From Actinostola sp. cb2023 (taxonomy: Eukaryota; Cnidaria; Anthozoa; Actiniaria; Actinostolidae), in assembly GCA_033675265.1 (NCBI GenBank), contig JAUJYZ010001373.1:45001-109000 (forward strand): a stretch of DNA of 64,000 bases, read 5' to 3'. The notes under the pieces are model-generated. The model ran no database searches. It was given only the letters and a program-made list of their open reading frames with translations, and had not been told where the DNA came from. Below, in pieces: positions 1 to 14,086 of this stretch (its first letter is position 1; the number at the start of each line of letters is the position of its first letter). The position numbers and the translations under genes were made by a program.

Positions 1-64
1 ACCACATTGCCATCGATGCTCTCCATTATACACGTCTCATTCTCAATCCCAGGACCACTCAACA
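1..64 (-). CDS. Copy A exon 18 (FHA, cut by window edge)
   Basis: Encodes [20 protein letters not shown] and V, then runs off the window. It aligns with the start of copy B exon 15 ([12 protein letters not shown]). Acceptor TTGTTAG|TG. Confidence 0.85.
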
Positions 65-3000
65 CTAACAACACAAACTCCTTGTCAGTGAAAATGTCTT
101 ACTGTCTGACAGTTTGTTTAGTAACTAACCTATTTCTGGCGTAGTGTTGGCTCCTTCTTTACCCATGTATGTCATACCATCCTGTGAAGCAAAGCAGAAG
201 CTATTAGAATGTAAGCAATCAGAAATAGGTCCCTGGCAGGAATATAATCACGTGGTTGTACTGGATGGCAAAAAACTGTTGCATAAAAGGATGATGATGA
301 TGATGATGATGATGACGCGAGAAGCGAGAATAATAAAATTAAAAAGGTTTGTAGAACAACCTTGTGATAACCATAACTCAATCGTAGGTGCTCCACTTGA
401 GTTCACATTTTATGCAACTGGCCCCAAGCCCATACTGTAAGTGGCAAGAGACAGTATGTCTATGTATAGTTCACCTTTAAATGATAGAGCGTAACTCCTG
501 TACTCAGCACGTCATCGTCTATGCAAACTAAGTGAGGAAGCTCGGACTCCATCTTTATTCCTGCTCCTTCGTACCTGAAACCAAGAGCTCGTTCCTAGCA
601 AACGAATAACATACATAACATGAAGAGAAAGCATGGAAGGATGTAAGGGAGGAATGGAGAGAAGGAAGGATGGGAGGACAGAACGAAGGAAGGATAGAAG
701 GATGGAAGGAAGGATGGAAGGAAAGATGGAAGGACAGAAGGAAGGATGGAAGGATGGAAGGACAGATGGAGGGACAGAAGAATGGATGGAAGGATGGAAA
801 GATGGAAGGACAGAAGGATGGATGGAAGGAAGGATGGAAGGACAGAAGGATGGATGGAAGGAAGGATGGAAGGACAGAAGGAAGGATGGAAGGAAAGATG
901 GAAGGACAGAAGGATGGATGGAAGGATGGATAGAAGGACAGAAGGAAGGATAGAAGGAAGGATGGAAGGACAGAAGGATGGATGGAAGGAAGGATAGAAG
1001 GACAGAAGGATGGATGGAAGGAAGGATGGAATGACAGAAGGATGGACAGAAGGATGGATGGAAGGAAAGATCACCATCACTGAATTGAACCACAACAGAA
1101 ACAAAAGATACAGGAATAGATGGACAGACAGACAGATGATCATGAATGAATGAACTCGGGAAAGAATCAAGACAAAGAATACATGCATATTTATTTTAGT
1201 GGGAGTAAATGGATGGGGGAAAACAAATGAATGAAAGGGAAATAAAAAGGAAAGAAAAGAGAGACAGACCATAAGTATGATCTTACTTCAATTATCTTCT
1301 GTGTTTCTCGCCATTTACTTGTCCAGTTCTTGGTGAGTTCTTCTACTTTCGCTTCATTCTGATGCAGCCGCTGATTAATGATGTTTTTCTCTGCTTCACC
1401 AATAGAAATATCGAGACCATTCTGATGGTAATAAAACCATACATAATTCTTTCATTGGTTGAATTGTTAATGGTTGTTGTGGTGATGTTAGTTGTTGTTG
1501 TTGCTACTGTTGGTTTTGTTGCTGTTGTTGTTGCTGGTGGTGGTGTTAGTAGTGGTAGTGTTCATTGTTGCCGCTGCTGGTGATGCTGATGATGGTTTTG
1601 TTGCTGTTGTTGTTGCTGCTGCTGGTGGTGGTGTTAGTAGTGGTAGTGTTCATTGTTGCTGCTGATGCTGCTGCTGTTGCTGCTGCTGATGATCACCAGC
1701 ACTACCACTACCAATGTATATGTACATGTACATGTAACAGCACTCACTAACACCACCACCAACAATAACAACAGCAACAAAAACATCATCATCATCATAG
1801 TAGTTGGGCAGCAGTGTTAGTGTTGTTGGTGGGCAGCAGTGTTAGTGTTGTTGGTGGGCAGCAGTGTTAGTGTTGTTGGTGGGCAGCAGTGTTAGTGTTG
1901 TTGGTGGGCAGCAGTGTTTAGTGTTGGTGGTGGGCAGCAGTGTTAGTGTTGTTGGTGGGCAGCAGTGTTTAGTGTTGGTGGTGGGCAGCAGTGTTAGTGT
2001 TGGTGGTGGGCAGCAGTGTTAGTGTTGTTGGTGGGCAGCAGTGTTAGTGTTGGTGGTGGGCAGCAGTGTTTAGTGTTGTTGGTGGGCAGCAGTGTTAGTG
2101 TTGGTGGTGGGCAGCAGTGTTTAGTGTTAGTGTTGGTGGGCAGCAGTGTTAGTGTTGGTGGTGGGCAGCAGTGTTGTTTAGTGTAGTGTTGGTGGGCAGC
2201 AGTAGTGTTAGTGTGTTGTTGGTGGGCAGCAGTGTTTAGTGTTGTGGTGGGCAGCAGTGTGGGCAGCAGTGTTAGTGTTGGTGGTGGGCAGCAGTGTTAG
2301 TGTTGTTGGTGGGCAGCAGTGTTAGTGTTGTTGGTGGGCAGCAGTGTTTAGTGTTGTTGGTGGGCAGCAGTGTTAGTGTTGTTGGTGGGCAGCAGTGTTT
2401 AGTGTTGTTGGTGGGCAGCAGTGTTTAGTGTTGTTGGTGGGGGCAGCAGTGTTGGTGGGCAGCAGTTTAGTGTTGTTGGTGGGCAGCAGTTAGTGTGTGG
2501 TGGGCAGCAGTGTTAGTGTTGTGGTGGGCAGCAGTGTTAGTTAGTGTGGGCAGCAGTGTTAGTGTTGGTGGGGCAGCAGTGTTAGTGTGTGTTGGTGGGG
2601 CAGCAGCAGTGTTAGTGTGGGCAGCAGTGTTAGTGTTGTGGTGGCAGCAGTGTTGGTGGGCAGCAGTGTTAGTGTTGGTGGTGGGCAGCAGTGTTAGTGT
2701 TGTTGGTGGGCAGCAGTGTTAGTGTGTTGGTGGGCAGCAGTGTTAGTGTTGGTGGTGGGCAGCAGTGTTAGTGTTGGTGGTGGGCAGCAGCAGTGTTGGG
2801 CAGCAGTGTTAGTGTTGTTGGTGTGGGCAGCAGTGTTAGTGTTGTTGTTAGTGTTGTGTGGTTGTGGGCAGCAGTTAGTGTTGTTTAGTGTTGTGTTGGT
2901 GGGCAGCAGCAGTGTTTGGTGGGCAGCAGTGTTAGTGTTGGTGGTGGGCAGCAGTGTTAGTGTTGTTGGTGGGCAGCAGTGTTAGTGTTGTGTTGGTGGG

Positions 3001-6000
3001 CAGCAGTGTTAGTGTTGTTGGTGGGCAGCAGTGTTTAGTGTTAGTGTTGTTAGTGTTGGTGGTGGGCAGCAGTGTTAGTGTTGTTGGTGGGCAGCAGTGT
3101 TAGTGTTGTTGGTGGGCAGCAGTGTTAGTGTTGTTGGTGGGCAGCAGTGTTAGTGTTGGTGGTTTGTTTAGTGTTAGTGTTGGTGGTGGGCAGCAGTGTT
3201 AGTGTTGTTGTTGGTGGGCAGCAGTGTTAGTGTTGTTGTGGGCAGCAGTGTTAGTGTGGTTAGTGTGTTGGTGGTGGGCAGCAGTGTTTAGTGTTGGTGG
3301 TGGGCAGCAGTGTTAGTGTGTTTAGTGTTTGTTGGTGGGCAGCAGTGTTTAGTGTTGTTGGTGGGCAGCAGTGTTAGTGTTGTTGGTGGGCAGCAGTGTT
3401 TAGTAGTGTGGTGGTGGGCAGCAGTGTTTAGTGTTGCAGTGGTGGGCAGCAGTGTTAGTGTTGTGGTGGGCAGCAGTGTTAGTGTTGTTGGTGGGCAGCA
3501 GTGTTAGTGTTGTTGGTGGCAGCAGCAGTGTTAGTGTTGTTGGTGGGCAGCAGTGTTTAGTGTTGTGTTGTGGTGGGCAGCAGTGTTAGTGTTGTTGGTG
3601 GGCAGCAGTGTTAGTGTTGTGGTGGGCAGCAGTGTTAGTGTTGTTGGTGGGCAGCAGTGTTTAGTGTTGTTGGTGGGCAGCAGTGTTTAGTGTTGGTGGT
3701 GGGCAGCAGTGTTAGTGTTGGTGGTGGGCAGCAGTGTTAGTGTTGTTGGTGGGCAGCAGTGTGTTAGTGTTGTTGGTGGGCAGCAGTGTTAGTGTTGTGG
3801 TGTGTTGTGTGGGCAGCAGTGTTAGTGTTGTTGGTGGGCAGCAGTGTTGTGTGGGCAGCAGTGTTAGTGTTGTGGTGGGCAGCAGTGTTAGTGTTTGGTG
3901 GGCAGCAGTGTAGTGTTAGTGTGGTGGTGGGCAGCAGTGTTTGTGTTGGTGGTGGTTGTTAGTGTTGTTGGTGGGGCAGCAGTGTTAGTGTTGGTAGTGT
4001 TGTTGGTGGGCAGCAGTGTTTAGTGTTGTTGGTGGGCAGCAGTGTTAGTGTTGGTGGTGGGCAGCAGTGTTAGTGTTGTTGGTGGGCAGCAGTGTTAGTG
4101 TTGTTGGTGGGCAGCAGTGTTGGTAGTTTAGTGTTGGTGGTGGGCAGCAGTGTTTAGTGTGGTGGGCAGCAGTGTAGTGTGTGGCAGCAGCAGTGTTTAG
4201 TGTTTGTTGTGGTGGGCAGCAGTTGTGGTTAGTGTTAGTGTTGGTGGTGGGCAGCAGTGTTAGTGTTTTAGTGTTAGTGTTGGTGGGCAGCAGTGTTAGT
4301 GTTGTTGGTGGGCAGCAGTGTTAGTGTTGTTGGTGGGCTGCAGTGGTGATCGATGGTGATGGTGTTGATGGTAATAGTGATGTTTTTGTTGTTTTTGTTT
4401 TTGAACTAACATAGAGATAATAACTCACATCTACTCTGTCTTTGAGAATAACTTTAAGTCTGTCAATTTCATCTCTTAAATCTCTGATAAGTCTCACATT
4501 GGGATCCTGAAAAAAACCATATCATTAATGAACATACACTATACACACCAAGCCATCTAGAAGTGTACAACTCCCAGTATAAAGTCATACATGTAAGTAA
4601 GTAAATACAGTACCTCATTAACAGTGGGTTTATTGATGATATTCTTTGCTCTGTTGGCATATCTTAGTGTGCTGAGTGTCTCAGAGTAGTTGACGTCAGC
4701 TGGTGAAATGGCTGAAAGACAACATGTTATGGATATAAACGATAAACGATTGATTGATTGATTGATAAGAAGAAGAAAAAAGAAGTCACTTTAATATTTG
4801 TGGCTTTGTAGAAACATAACATGTAGTTGAATAACTATTTGTAGTATCACTATCATCATCATCATCAACCACATCATCATCACTGTCATCACCATCATCA
4901 TTGACAACAATACATGTATGTTTAAAAATACATCATCAGCTTCACAATTATCCAGGAAACACAGTGTGTGAACTTGTCTTGACATTTGCTTCACCCTTCA
5001 CCATTAATGCCATATCCATCATCAACAATATTAATTATGCATCATCATCATCATCAACATCATCCCATCATTCTTACATCATCATCATCAACATCATCCA
5101 TCATTATCATGAACAACATTAAGAATTATCCATCAACATTATCCATTATCATCATTAATAATAATCATCCATTGTCAACATTATTCATCATCATCATCAT
5201 TATCCATCATAATCATCAACCGTCATTATCAACAACAACATTAATAATAATTATCCATTATCATTGTCATCATCATTTGGCTACCATCATTATGTAGGAT
5301 ACACTACTAACCTGCAATCATAATAGTCTTAGCATTGCCTCCTAAACTGTCTTTAAGTAGCCATGTCAAGACTGAGTTTCTGTATGGAATAAAGAACTTT
5401 TTCTTGGAATCTTTTGGACTACCTTCCGATGCCTCAGCTGAAAGAAAAATAATTCAAAACTAAACAAAAAATAATAAGATGAACCTTAGACATGAACAGT
5501 CTTCTTAGGAGCCGTTGCTGTCCCACAAAGCAGCTTCCCAGTAGAGTAAATAAAGGACACAGCTGTGAAGGAGACTATTGACAGACTGCTCACCAAGGCT
5601 AGAGATGACAGTTCCCAAGGAAACCAGTGATCTATTGATGTTTGCACCTTCCTTCAGCCTACTTCCAGTTGCACCAGTAGAGTTGGCTCGCTCACTGTTT
5701 GGACAGAAATGAGGTTTAAAGTACATAATAATAATAATAATAATAATGGCTGAAAAACGTTTATAAAGTAACATTAAATGCAGATTCAGTCATGCCAAGC
5801 ACAGCATGCTGGTGGTGTAAGAGTGAGGAACTTTATATTTGTATACATGTGTAGAAGTTTTCCTAATATTATTTTAGTTAAATTGAAAAGTAATAATTGT
5901 AAAAAAAGAAAAAACGTAAGGTAATAAAATTATTGTTGTTGTTGTTGTTGTTGTTGTAACCAAGATAGTATAGTAGTATGTATAGTAGTATGTATAGTAG

Positions 6001-9000
6001 TATGTATAGTAGTATGTATAGTAGTATGTATAGTAGTATGTATAGTAGTATGTATAGTAGTATGTATAGTAGTATGTATAGTAGTATGTATAGTAGTATG
6101 TATAGTAGTATGTATAGTAGTATGTATAGTAGTATGTATATAGTAGTATGTATAGTAGTATGTATAGTAGTATGTAAAGTAGTATAATATATAGTAGTAT
6201 GGTGAAATAGTAGTATGTATAGTAGTATGTATAGTAGTATGTATAGTAGTAGGTGTATAGTAGGAACTTTATATTATGTAGTATGTGTAGTAGTTTTATA
6301 TTATAGTATGTATAGTAGTATGTATATTGTAGTAAGAAGTATAGTATAGATAATAAATGTATAGTAGTAGTAGTATGTGTTAGTAGTATGTATAGTAGTA
6401 TGTATAGTAGTATGTATAGTATCAGGGTCCTACCTGCCAGCCAAATCCACTAAATGTATCTTACTGAGTGTCTCACTTGGCATGTCAGCATGGAACTTGG
6501 CCTGGTAACAACACAACAGAAAAGGTGTCAACAGTATCTCTATGAGTTTATTTGATTGAAAGGCATAGATTATTTTGAATCCTCTATGTGTATTTAGGAA
6601 GCTGGGTGTCTGCAGGTCCAACTCCTGTATCATGTGCTACTACTGACATTGACAGTACAAGTACAGTGTGTATATGTGATTATCGAATTTATGACTAATT
6701 AATAAGGGAAATATACAATAGAAATCATAAGCGTAGCAGACATCTGTAAATCGGATACAGAATCATCCTCATGCATTTGCATTCAACTTTAACTTGGATT
6801 TTCTCGGCCAAACTGTTTCCTATCATCCAAATTATAGTAAAACATCCACTTATACATGGTTGGATTCGATAAGTTAGATTCAATATTCGCATCCGATCTG
6901 TATGGTATTTAACAGTTCAGCCACTCATATTGTATCTATTACGTAGAAAGGTTTGTAAGTTGTTCTCTTCCTTGCTTCAAGGGTTATTCTCCCTCCATCA
7001 TAAATGAACTAGTGAGATGAGCTGTTGGGTGTTTGGTATGTTACAATATAGTCACATGGCCATCAGTTCCTTAAAGAACTCACAATTACCCAGTCATAAT
7101 GAAACTCTCTAACCTGGGTAAAATTAATGGTGAATATGGCATGAGATCTGCTGCTGACGTCATTCATGCTTGTTGATGCTACAGTCCTGCAGAAATTCAA
7201 AATGTTGATTTGAGTACAGAATGGATATATGATCTCGAAAGAGAAAAGAAAAGTGCCAGAATAACCGTGCCCAAGGGGTTCTAAAGCTGTGCATATTAGA
7301 CTAGAGGCCACATGCAAGGTGCAACTCCTAGTTCGCTAAAAGCCACAAACTGTTGTGTTTTATATTATGTTTTCATAGGTCCTCACAATAATGATATTAT
7401 TGCTGTTCAACAAACATCATTTCGCACCTCTCCCTTCTTACGTAAGACATTACTATTGTTGCCAATATATAACATTGTAGAATTATTGTACCTGTTTTCA
7501 TTACGTAAGACATTACTATTGTTGCCAATATATAACATTGTAGAATTATTGTACCTGTTTTCATTACGTAAGACATTACTATTGTTGCCAAATATATAAC
7601 ATTGTAGAATTATTGTACCTGTTTTCGTTACGTAAGACATTACTATTGTTGCCAATACAGCTATTTCAAAAAAGGTTGGTGAAGGTTTTGTTGCATCTTG
7701 CATCTTGCATGTTGCATGCCAAGCCCGAAATGCACTATGGGCGATGTGAATGGGGTCAGCGAACAGTCACAACAATATGGACTCTCGGAATTTTCCCAAA
7801 CTTTATCTTTGCAATATGAAGCCGGCATATTTTCTTCTGAATGTGCATGCAGACATTGTTTACATATGATCCACAATACATTTCGGGCTTGGTATGCAAC
7901 ATACATGCAACAAAACTGGCACCAACCTTTTTTGAAATAGCTGTATATAACATTGTAGAATTATTGTACCTGTTTTCGTTACATAAGACATTACTATTGT
8001 TGCCAATATATAACATTGTAGAATTATTGTACCTGTTTTCATTACATAAGACATTACTATTGTTGCCAATATATAACATTGTAGAATTATTGTACCTGTT
8101 TTCGTTACATAAGACATTACTATTGTTGCCAATATATAACATTGTAGAATTATTGTACCTGTTTTCATTACCAGATGACATGAGCTGTTCAATTCCATCG
8201 TAGTCAGAGACAAGATGGCTGGTGAGGTCTACAGATGACAACAATCAACAATATGTCAACTAGTAGTAATGGGAGGTTCTCTTTCTCTTTATTTATTTCT
8301 TCCTTTCTTTCTTCTCTTTTTCCCACTCTTTCTTTCCCATTTATCCCTTTTTTGTTTTCCTTTTAATTTCCATAATATATATCACCTTGGAACATACAGT
8401 ATTATAATTTATGTAATTGTGTATTCCTCCTTTCCCACTCTCTGTTTTATTCATATTTTCCCTTTCATTTCATTTCATTTCAATAAGGACCTTATTTCCC
8501 ATGTTCATATCTCACCTTGGACATATGGTCCCTCTTTAGGATGTTCTCTGACCTTTAGGCTAAAATGGTCCTTGCCCTTGGAAGGCTGTAGAAGGTCTCT
8601 TACTTTTTCATTGTAAATCTCCAAGTAGCTGAAATATGAAAATGTTGATGTCTATCGGTCAGCTGAGAACAACAGTCCAGTGTAGATTACGGTAGGTATG
8701 AATTTGTGAAAAGGTCATGACGCCGCACACAGTATACATGTACATAAGCTCGCTATTAAACTATGCCAGACAACTTCTACCAATGAATTTAAGTGCAAAC
8801 TGAAGACTCACATCTACAGCACATAGAATATAACTAATATGTACGTGAGTACACCTTATTACAAGCAGTGTCCATGGCATAGCGGTGGTCAACACTAAAG
8901 GCCAATCCTCATTATTAAATCTGATTGGTTGAGAGACATTATTTTATTTTATTTTAATTTTAGCCTTACTTAGACAGTTTGTAATCGGCTAGTTGCAAGA

Positions 9001-12000
9001 GCCAATCACATTACACCTTTTCAGTAAAATGCATGTGCAATCATGCAATCACTATGCTATTGAGCGCATGCACACTCAATATATTTTTTTCACTAACTTT
9101 TCTTGCTTTCTCACCAAAATATGTCATTGTTTTTGGTCATTTTACTGGTTAGCATTGTTTATCATGGAAATCTTTTTCTCGGAAATGGTAATAGTTATGA
9201 TTAATATTGGTCATGCAAGAGAGATACACATCACATCAACGTGTCACAGAGTATATGTTCACTGTACCTGACTTGTGTTCTAAACTCTGTCTTGTCATCG
9301 GTACAGGATTCCATACGTGAATACAAACCCTGTCATAATAGGAAAAGTGATTATAAATACTGCACAATAAATAGTACAAACAGCATACATGTAACAAACA
9401 TACAATGTATAACATACATGTAAATATAATGCATAACTGATTTGTGAACAAATCCACATTTCAGGCAGCATATCTAAACCTCACCTGACAAATTCTTGGA
9501 ATTAGACCAGGAGCTTCCTACAAAATTAATAATAATTATTGTAATTTATTGTTTTCATTTGCATAAACTAATTAACTTTGTTTTACTCAGCCAAACTTAT
9601 TGGTATATAGAATATATTATATGCATAAACTAATTAACTTTGTTTTACTCAGCCAAACTTATTGGTATATAGAATATATTATATGCATAAACTAATTAAC
9701 TTTGTTTTACTCAGCCAAACTTATTGGTATATAGAATATATTATATGCATAAACTAATTAACTTTGTTTTACTCAGCCAAACTTATTGGTATATAGAATA
9801 TATTATATGCATAAACTAATTAACTTTGTTTTACTCAGCCAAACTTATTGGTATATAGAATATATTATATGCATAAACTAATTAACTTTGTTTTACTCAG
9901 CCAAACTTATTGGTATATAGAATATATTATATGCATAAACTAATTAACTTTGTTTTACTCAGCCAAACTTATTGGTATATAGAATATATTATATGCATAA
10001 ACTAATTAACTTTGTTTTACTCAGCCAAACTTATTGGTATATAGAATATATTATATGCATAGAATATGCAATTTAGAATAGTTTACTAGTTAAAGCGCTA
10101 TATAAATTTTATTCATTATTATAATAATTATTATTATTACATTGCGTGTATATCTTGAAAATTATAGTACAACATGATTTTGTACATCAGTCTGTACATA
10201 CACAAAATGTATGCAATAGCGAAGCGCATTAGTGACGTCACAACTCAGACAAACAAACCAAATTTTTCATATCCTTCAGTCCGATTTTGTTAGTTTGTTT
10301 TTTACTGACAATTGTTTTGAAAATAAGCAGTGTTTGCATGATAAAATGTAGGTTTCTCTGTGTTCTTTTCAGTATGATTACAGTTGCATGATCCTTGTCT
10401 GATCGAGTCATGCATCTATTATGCAATATATTTTTAGAACCGCAGCGCAGCGCTATTTATATAGCCAGTGTGCAAAAACACCCCACCCCCACCCCTATGG
10501 TGAAATCAGGAGAAGCAAAGACAATTATTTACATCACAACAAATAAAACTGTATGACATATATTTATGATATAATACAATATTTATGGAATGAAAGCAAT
10601 AAAATAATGTTTAAAAGTCTGCCAATTTAATGCTCTCGATCTCCATTTTCTTTTATTCAATTTTTCACTACATAGCCACAGATACATGTATTTTCACTGT
10701 ACAATATCAATATAGTCATTTATTGCCCATTGAAGTCTATTTATTTCCAAGTGTAATATTTATTTTATGACCTAAATATTCCCAACCAATGATAACTTAA
10801 CTAAATTTTTATTTCATTTGTCTTTGAAATCATTTGATTTATATTTCACACTGCTATCTCCCATAGTGTAAGCCATTATAAGTGGTTTAAAGTCTAATCA
10901 TATCAGCCAGCGATTGTGTACAAAGCTTAAAATGTGTAACTGAGAAGGTACAATACCAAATATGGTGAGACAGCTGCACGCTAAATTTATCACATGCAGG
11001 TATTCATAACTTAATATACACAATGAAGATCTACTTTCTGTAGAGTATCAATCGAGAAAACATTGCTGTATAATTATTGAATAATATAAGATGAAATCTT
11101 GATTGAATGTGATGTCAAGCAGTGTTTGGCATATTATTTGTGGTTCCTCTATTAATAGAAATAACCCAAACAATAACATAAAAAACAGATTTGAAAAATG
11201 TAGATGTTAATTGAATTATTGGAGTACGTAGCTGCCACACATAACAATGAAACAAAGAAAAAACATACCACATGTGCTGCTATATTCACAAATTATGTCA
11301 TTGTGGTAGTGCATGTCTACAGTCTTGACAATTGTAAAACAGCTAGCTGATCCATATTATTGTGCAAACAAGAGTCATCGTGTGTTATAATTGAATAACC
11401 AGCATGATTCAATACAACTTAATTGCTAAATTTACACAACAATTTTATTCTGTAAATAATAATAAACTTTATAAATTTATAAACAGAATAATAAAGTGAA
11501 AAGAAATGTACCAGTCTATAACAGTTTGTATGTATGTTGAATAGAAAGGAGAATGTTATCATTGTGATACAAATTTGTGCACTTATCCTGACACACAGTG
11601 TGTAATTGATAAAATATCTAACATAACTTCATTCAATGTGATGAAAGAATCAAAATCTGCTGTGAGGTTTATTTCTAACGAGATGATTATTAGGTGTTTG
11701 TGTCACACATTTTGACAAAGATTACATCAATTTAATGATGGTACAAGAAATGTTCATGGAAAATGACACTAGAATAAAATGTACTATTTAAATTAGCTCT
11801 TGTAAAGACACCCAGGAGGTCTTCTGCCAATGCTTTGATTTGGTGTAAATAATGTATAATATATAATAGCCTTTGAATAGAACACAGTATTGTTTTTCAT
11901 TCAAGCTGGTTGGCTCATCCATTCATCTATCCATCCATTCATTCATTCATCCATCCATTTATTCATCCATATATCAATTCATTCATCCAATCATTTGGTC

Positions 12001-14054
12001 ATTATTTTATTCAATCATTCATTTATTCATCTACATGTATCCATACATCCATCCATCCATCCATCCATTCACTCATCTATCTATCTATTCATTTATCCAT
12101 TCATTCATCCATCCATTCACTCTTAATTTATCATTTAAATCCTTTCATCCATTTATTTATTCATCTATTTGTTCATCCATCCATCCACTTCAATTCATTC
12201 ATTCATTCATACATCCATTCATCCCTCTATCTTCCATTCATTCATTCATTCATTCATCCCTTCATCCCTCTATCTTCCATTCATTCATCCCTCTATCTTC
12301 CATTCATTCATTCATTCATACATACCATTCATCATTAGAATTTTTATTTGGAATTCTTACAAATATTATACATAAACTCTTAGCCTTTTTAAAACTCTTT
12401 TATTATAATCATTAGTTTTGCATTCGTAGTATTTTTAGTATATATATATAATGTAATGCGCAATAGATCATTCACATGTTTTTTGCGCAATATAAGAAAT
12501 AAATTTATTATTATTATTATTATTATTCATTCATTCATTCATACATCCATTCATCCCTCTATCTTTCATTCATTCATACATCCCTTCATCCCTCTATCTT
12601 CCATTCATTCATTCATTCATTCATACATCCCTTCATCCCTCTATCTTCCATTCATTCATTCATTCATTCATACATCCCTTCATCCCTCTATCTTCCATTC
12701 ATTCATTCATTCATTCATACATCCATTCATCCCTCTATCTTCCATTCATTCATTCATTCATACATCCCTTCATCCCTCTATCTTCCATTCATTCATTCAT
12801 TCATTCATACATCCCTTCATCCCTCTATCTTCCATTCATTCATTCATTCATTCATACATCCATTCATCCCTCTATCTTCCATTCATTCATTCATTCATAC
12901 ATCCCTTCATCCCTCTATCTTCCATTCATTCATTCATTCATTCATACATCCCTTCATCCCTCTATCTTCCATTCATTCATTCATTCATACATCCCTTCAT
13001 CCCTCTATCTTCCATTCATTGATTGATTCATTCATTCATTCATCCCTTCATCCCTCTATCTTCCATTCATTCATTCATTCATACATCCCTTCATCCCTCT
13101 ATCTTCCATTCATTCATGAATACACATCCCTTCATCCCTCTTATCTTCCATTCATTCATTCATTCATACATCCCTTCATCCCTCTATCTTCCATTCATTC
13201 ATTCATTCATACATCCATTCATTCATCCCTCTATCTTCCATTCATTCATTCATTCATACATACATCCATTCATCCCTCTATCTTCCATTCATTCATTCAT
13301 ACATACATACATCCATTCATTCATCCCTCTATCTTCCATTCATTCATTCATTCATACATCCCTTCATCCCTCTTATCTTCCATTCATTCATTCATTCATT
13401 CATTCATTCATTCATACATACATCCATTCATCCCTCTATCTTCCATTCATTCATTCATTCATACATCCCTTCATCCCTCTTATCTTCCATTCATTCATTC
13501 ATTCATTCATTCATTCATTCATTCATACATCCCTTCATCCCTCTATCTTCCATTCATTCATTCATTCATTCATACATCCATTCATCCCTCTATCTTCCAT
13601 TCATTCATTCATTCATACATCCCTTCATCCCTCTATCTTCCATTCATTCATTCATTCATTCATTCATACATCCCTTCATCCCTCTATCTTCCATTCATTC
13701 ATTCATTCATTCATTCATACATCCATTCATCCCTCTATCTTCCATTCATTCATTCATCCCTTCATCCCTCTATCTTCCATTCATTCATTCATTCATACAT
13801 CCATTCATCCCTCTATCTTCCATTCACTTTCTCATTCACTTGCTCCATCAAATAGCTTATTAATTACTCAATCCCACATTATTTCGCTGTACAAGCATTT
13901 GATTCATATCATATATAATACGTGTGGTGGTGAGATTGAATGACGCAGAGTAGGGCACGAAGTTCCCGGCGTGTGTGGCCTGACCTATACTACCAAAGTG
14001 TCCCCGATTAGTGGAGCACTTGTGCTCTGCTAGAAGACTAGACACTCAAATAAA

Positions 14055-14086
<32 letters not shown>

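Noticed and set aside
4268..4340. Telomere-like TTAG repeats in the 25-bp array
   Set aside because: TTAG occurs only as part of the longer GGTGGGCAGCAGTGTTAGTG unit and not as a tandem TTAGGG-type run.
11873..13943. Long frames rich in H-S-F-I-H-P
   Set aside because: Products of the ATTC tetranucleotide array; no domain and all three plus frames are open.
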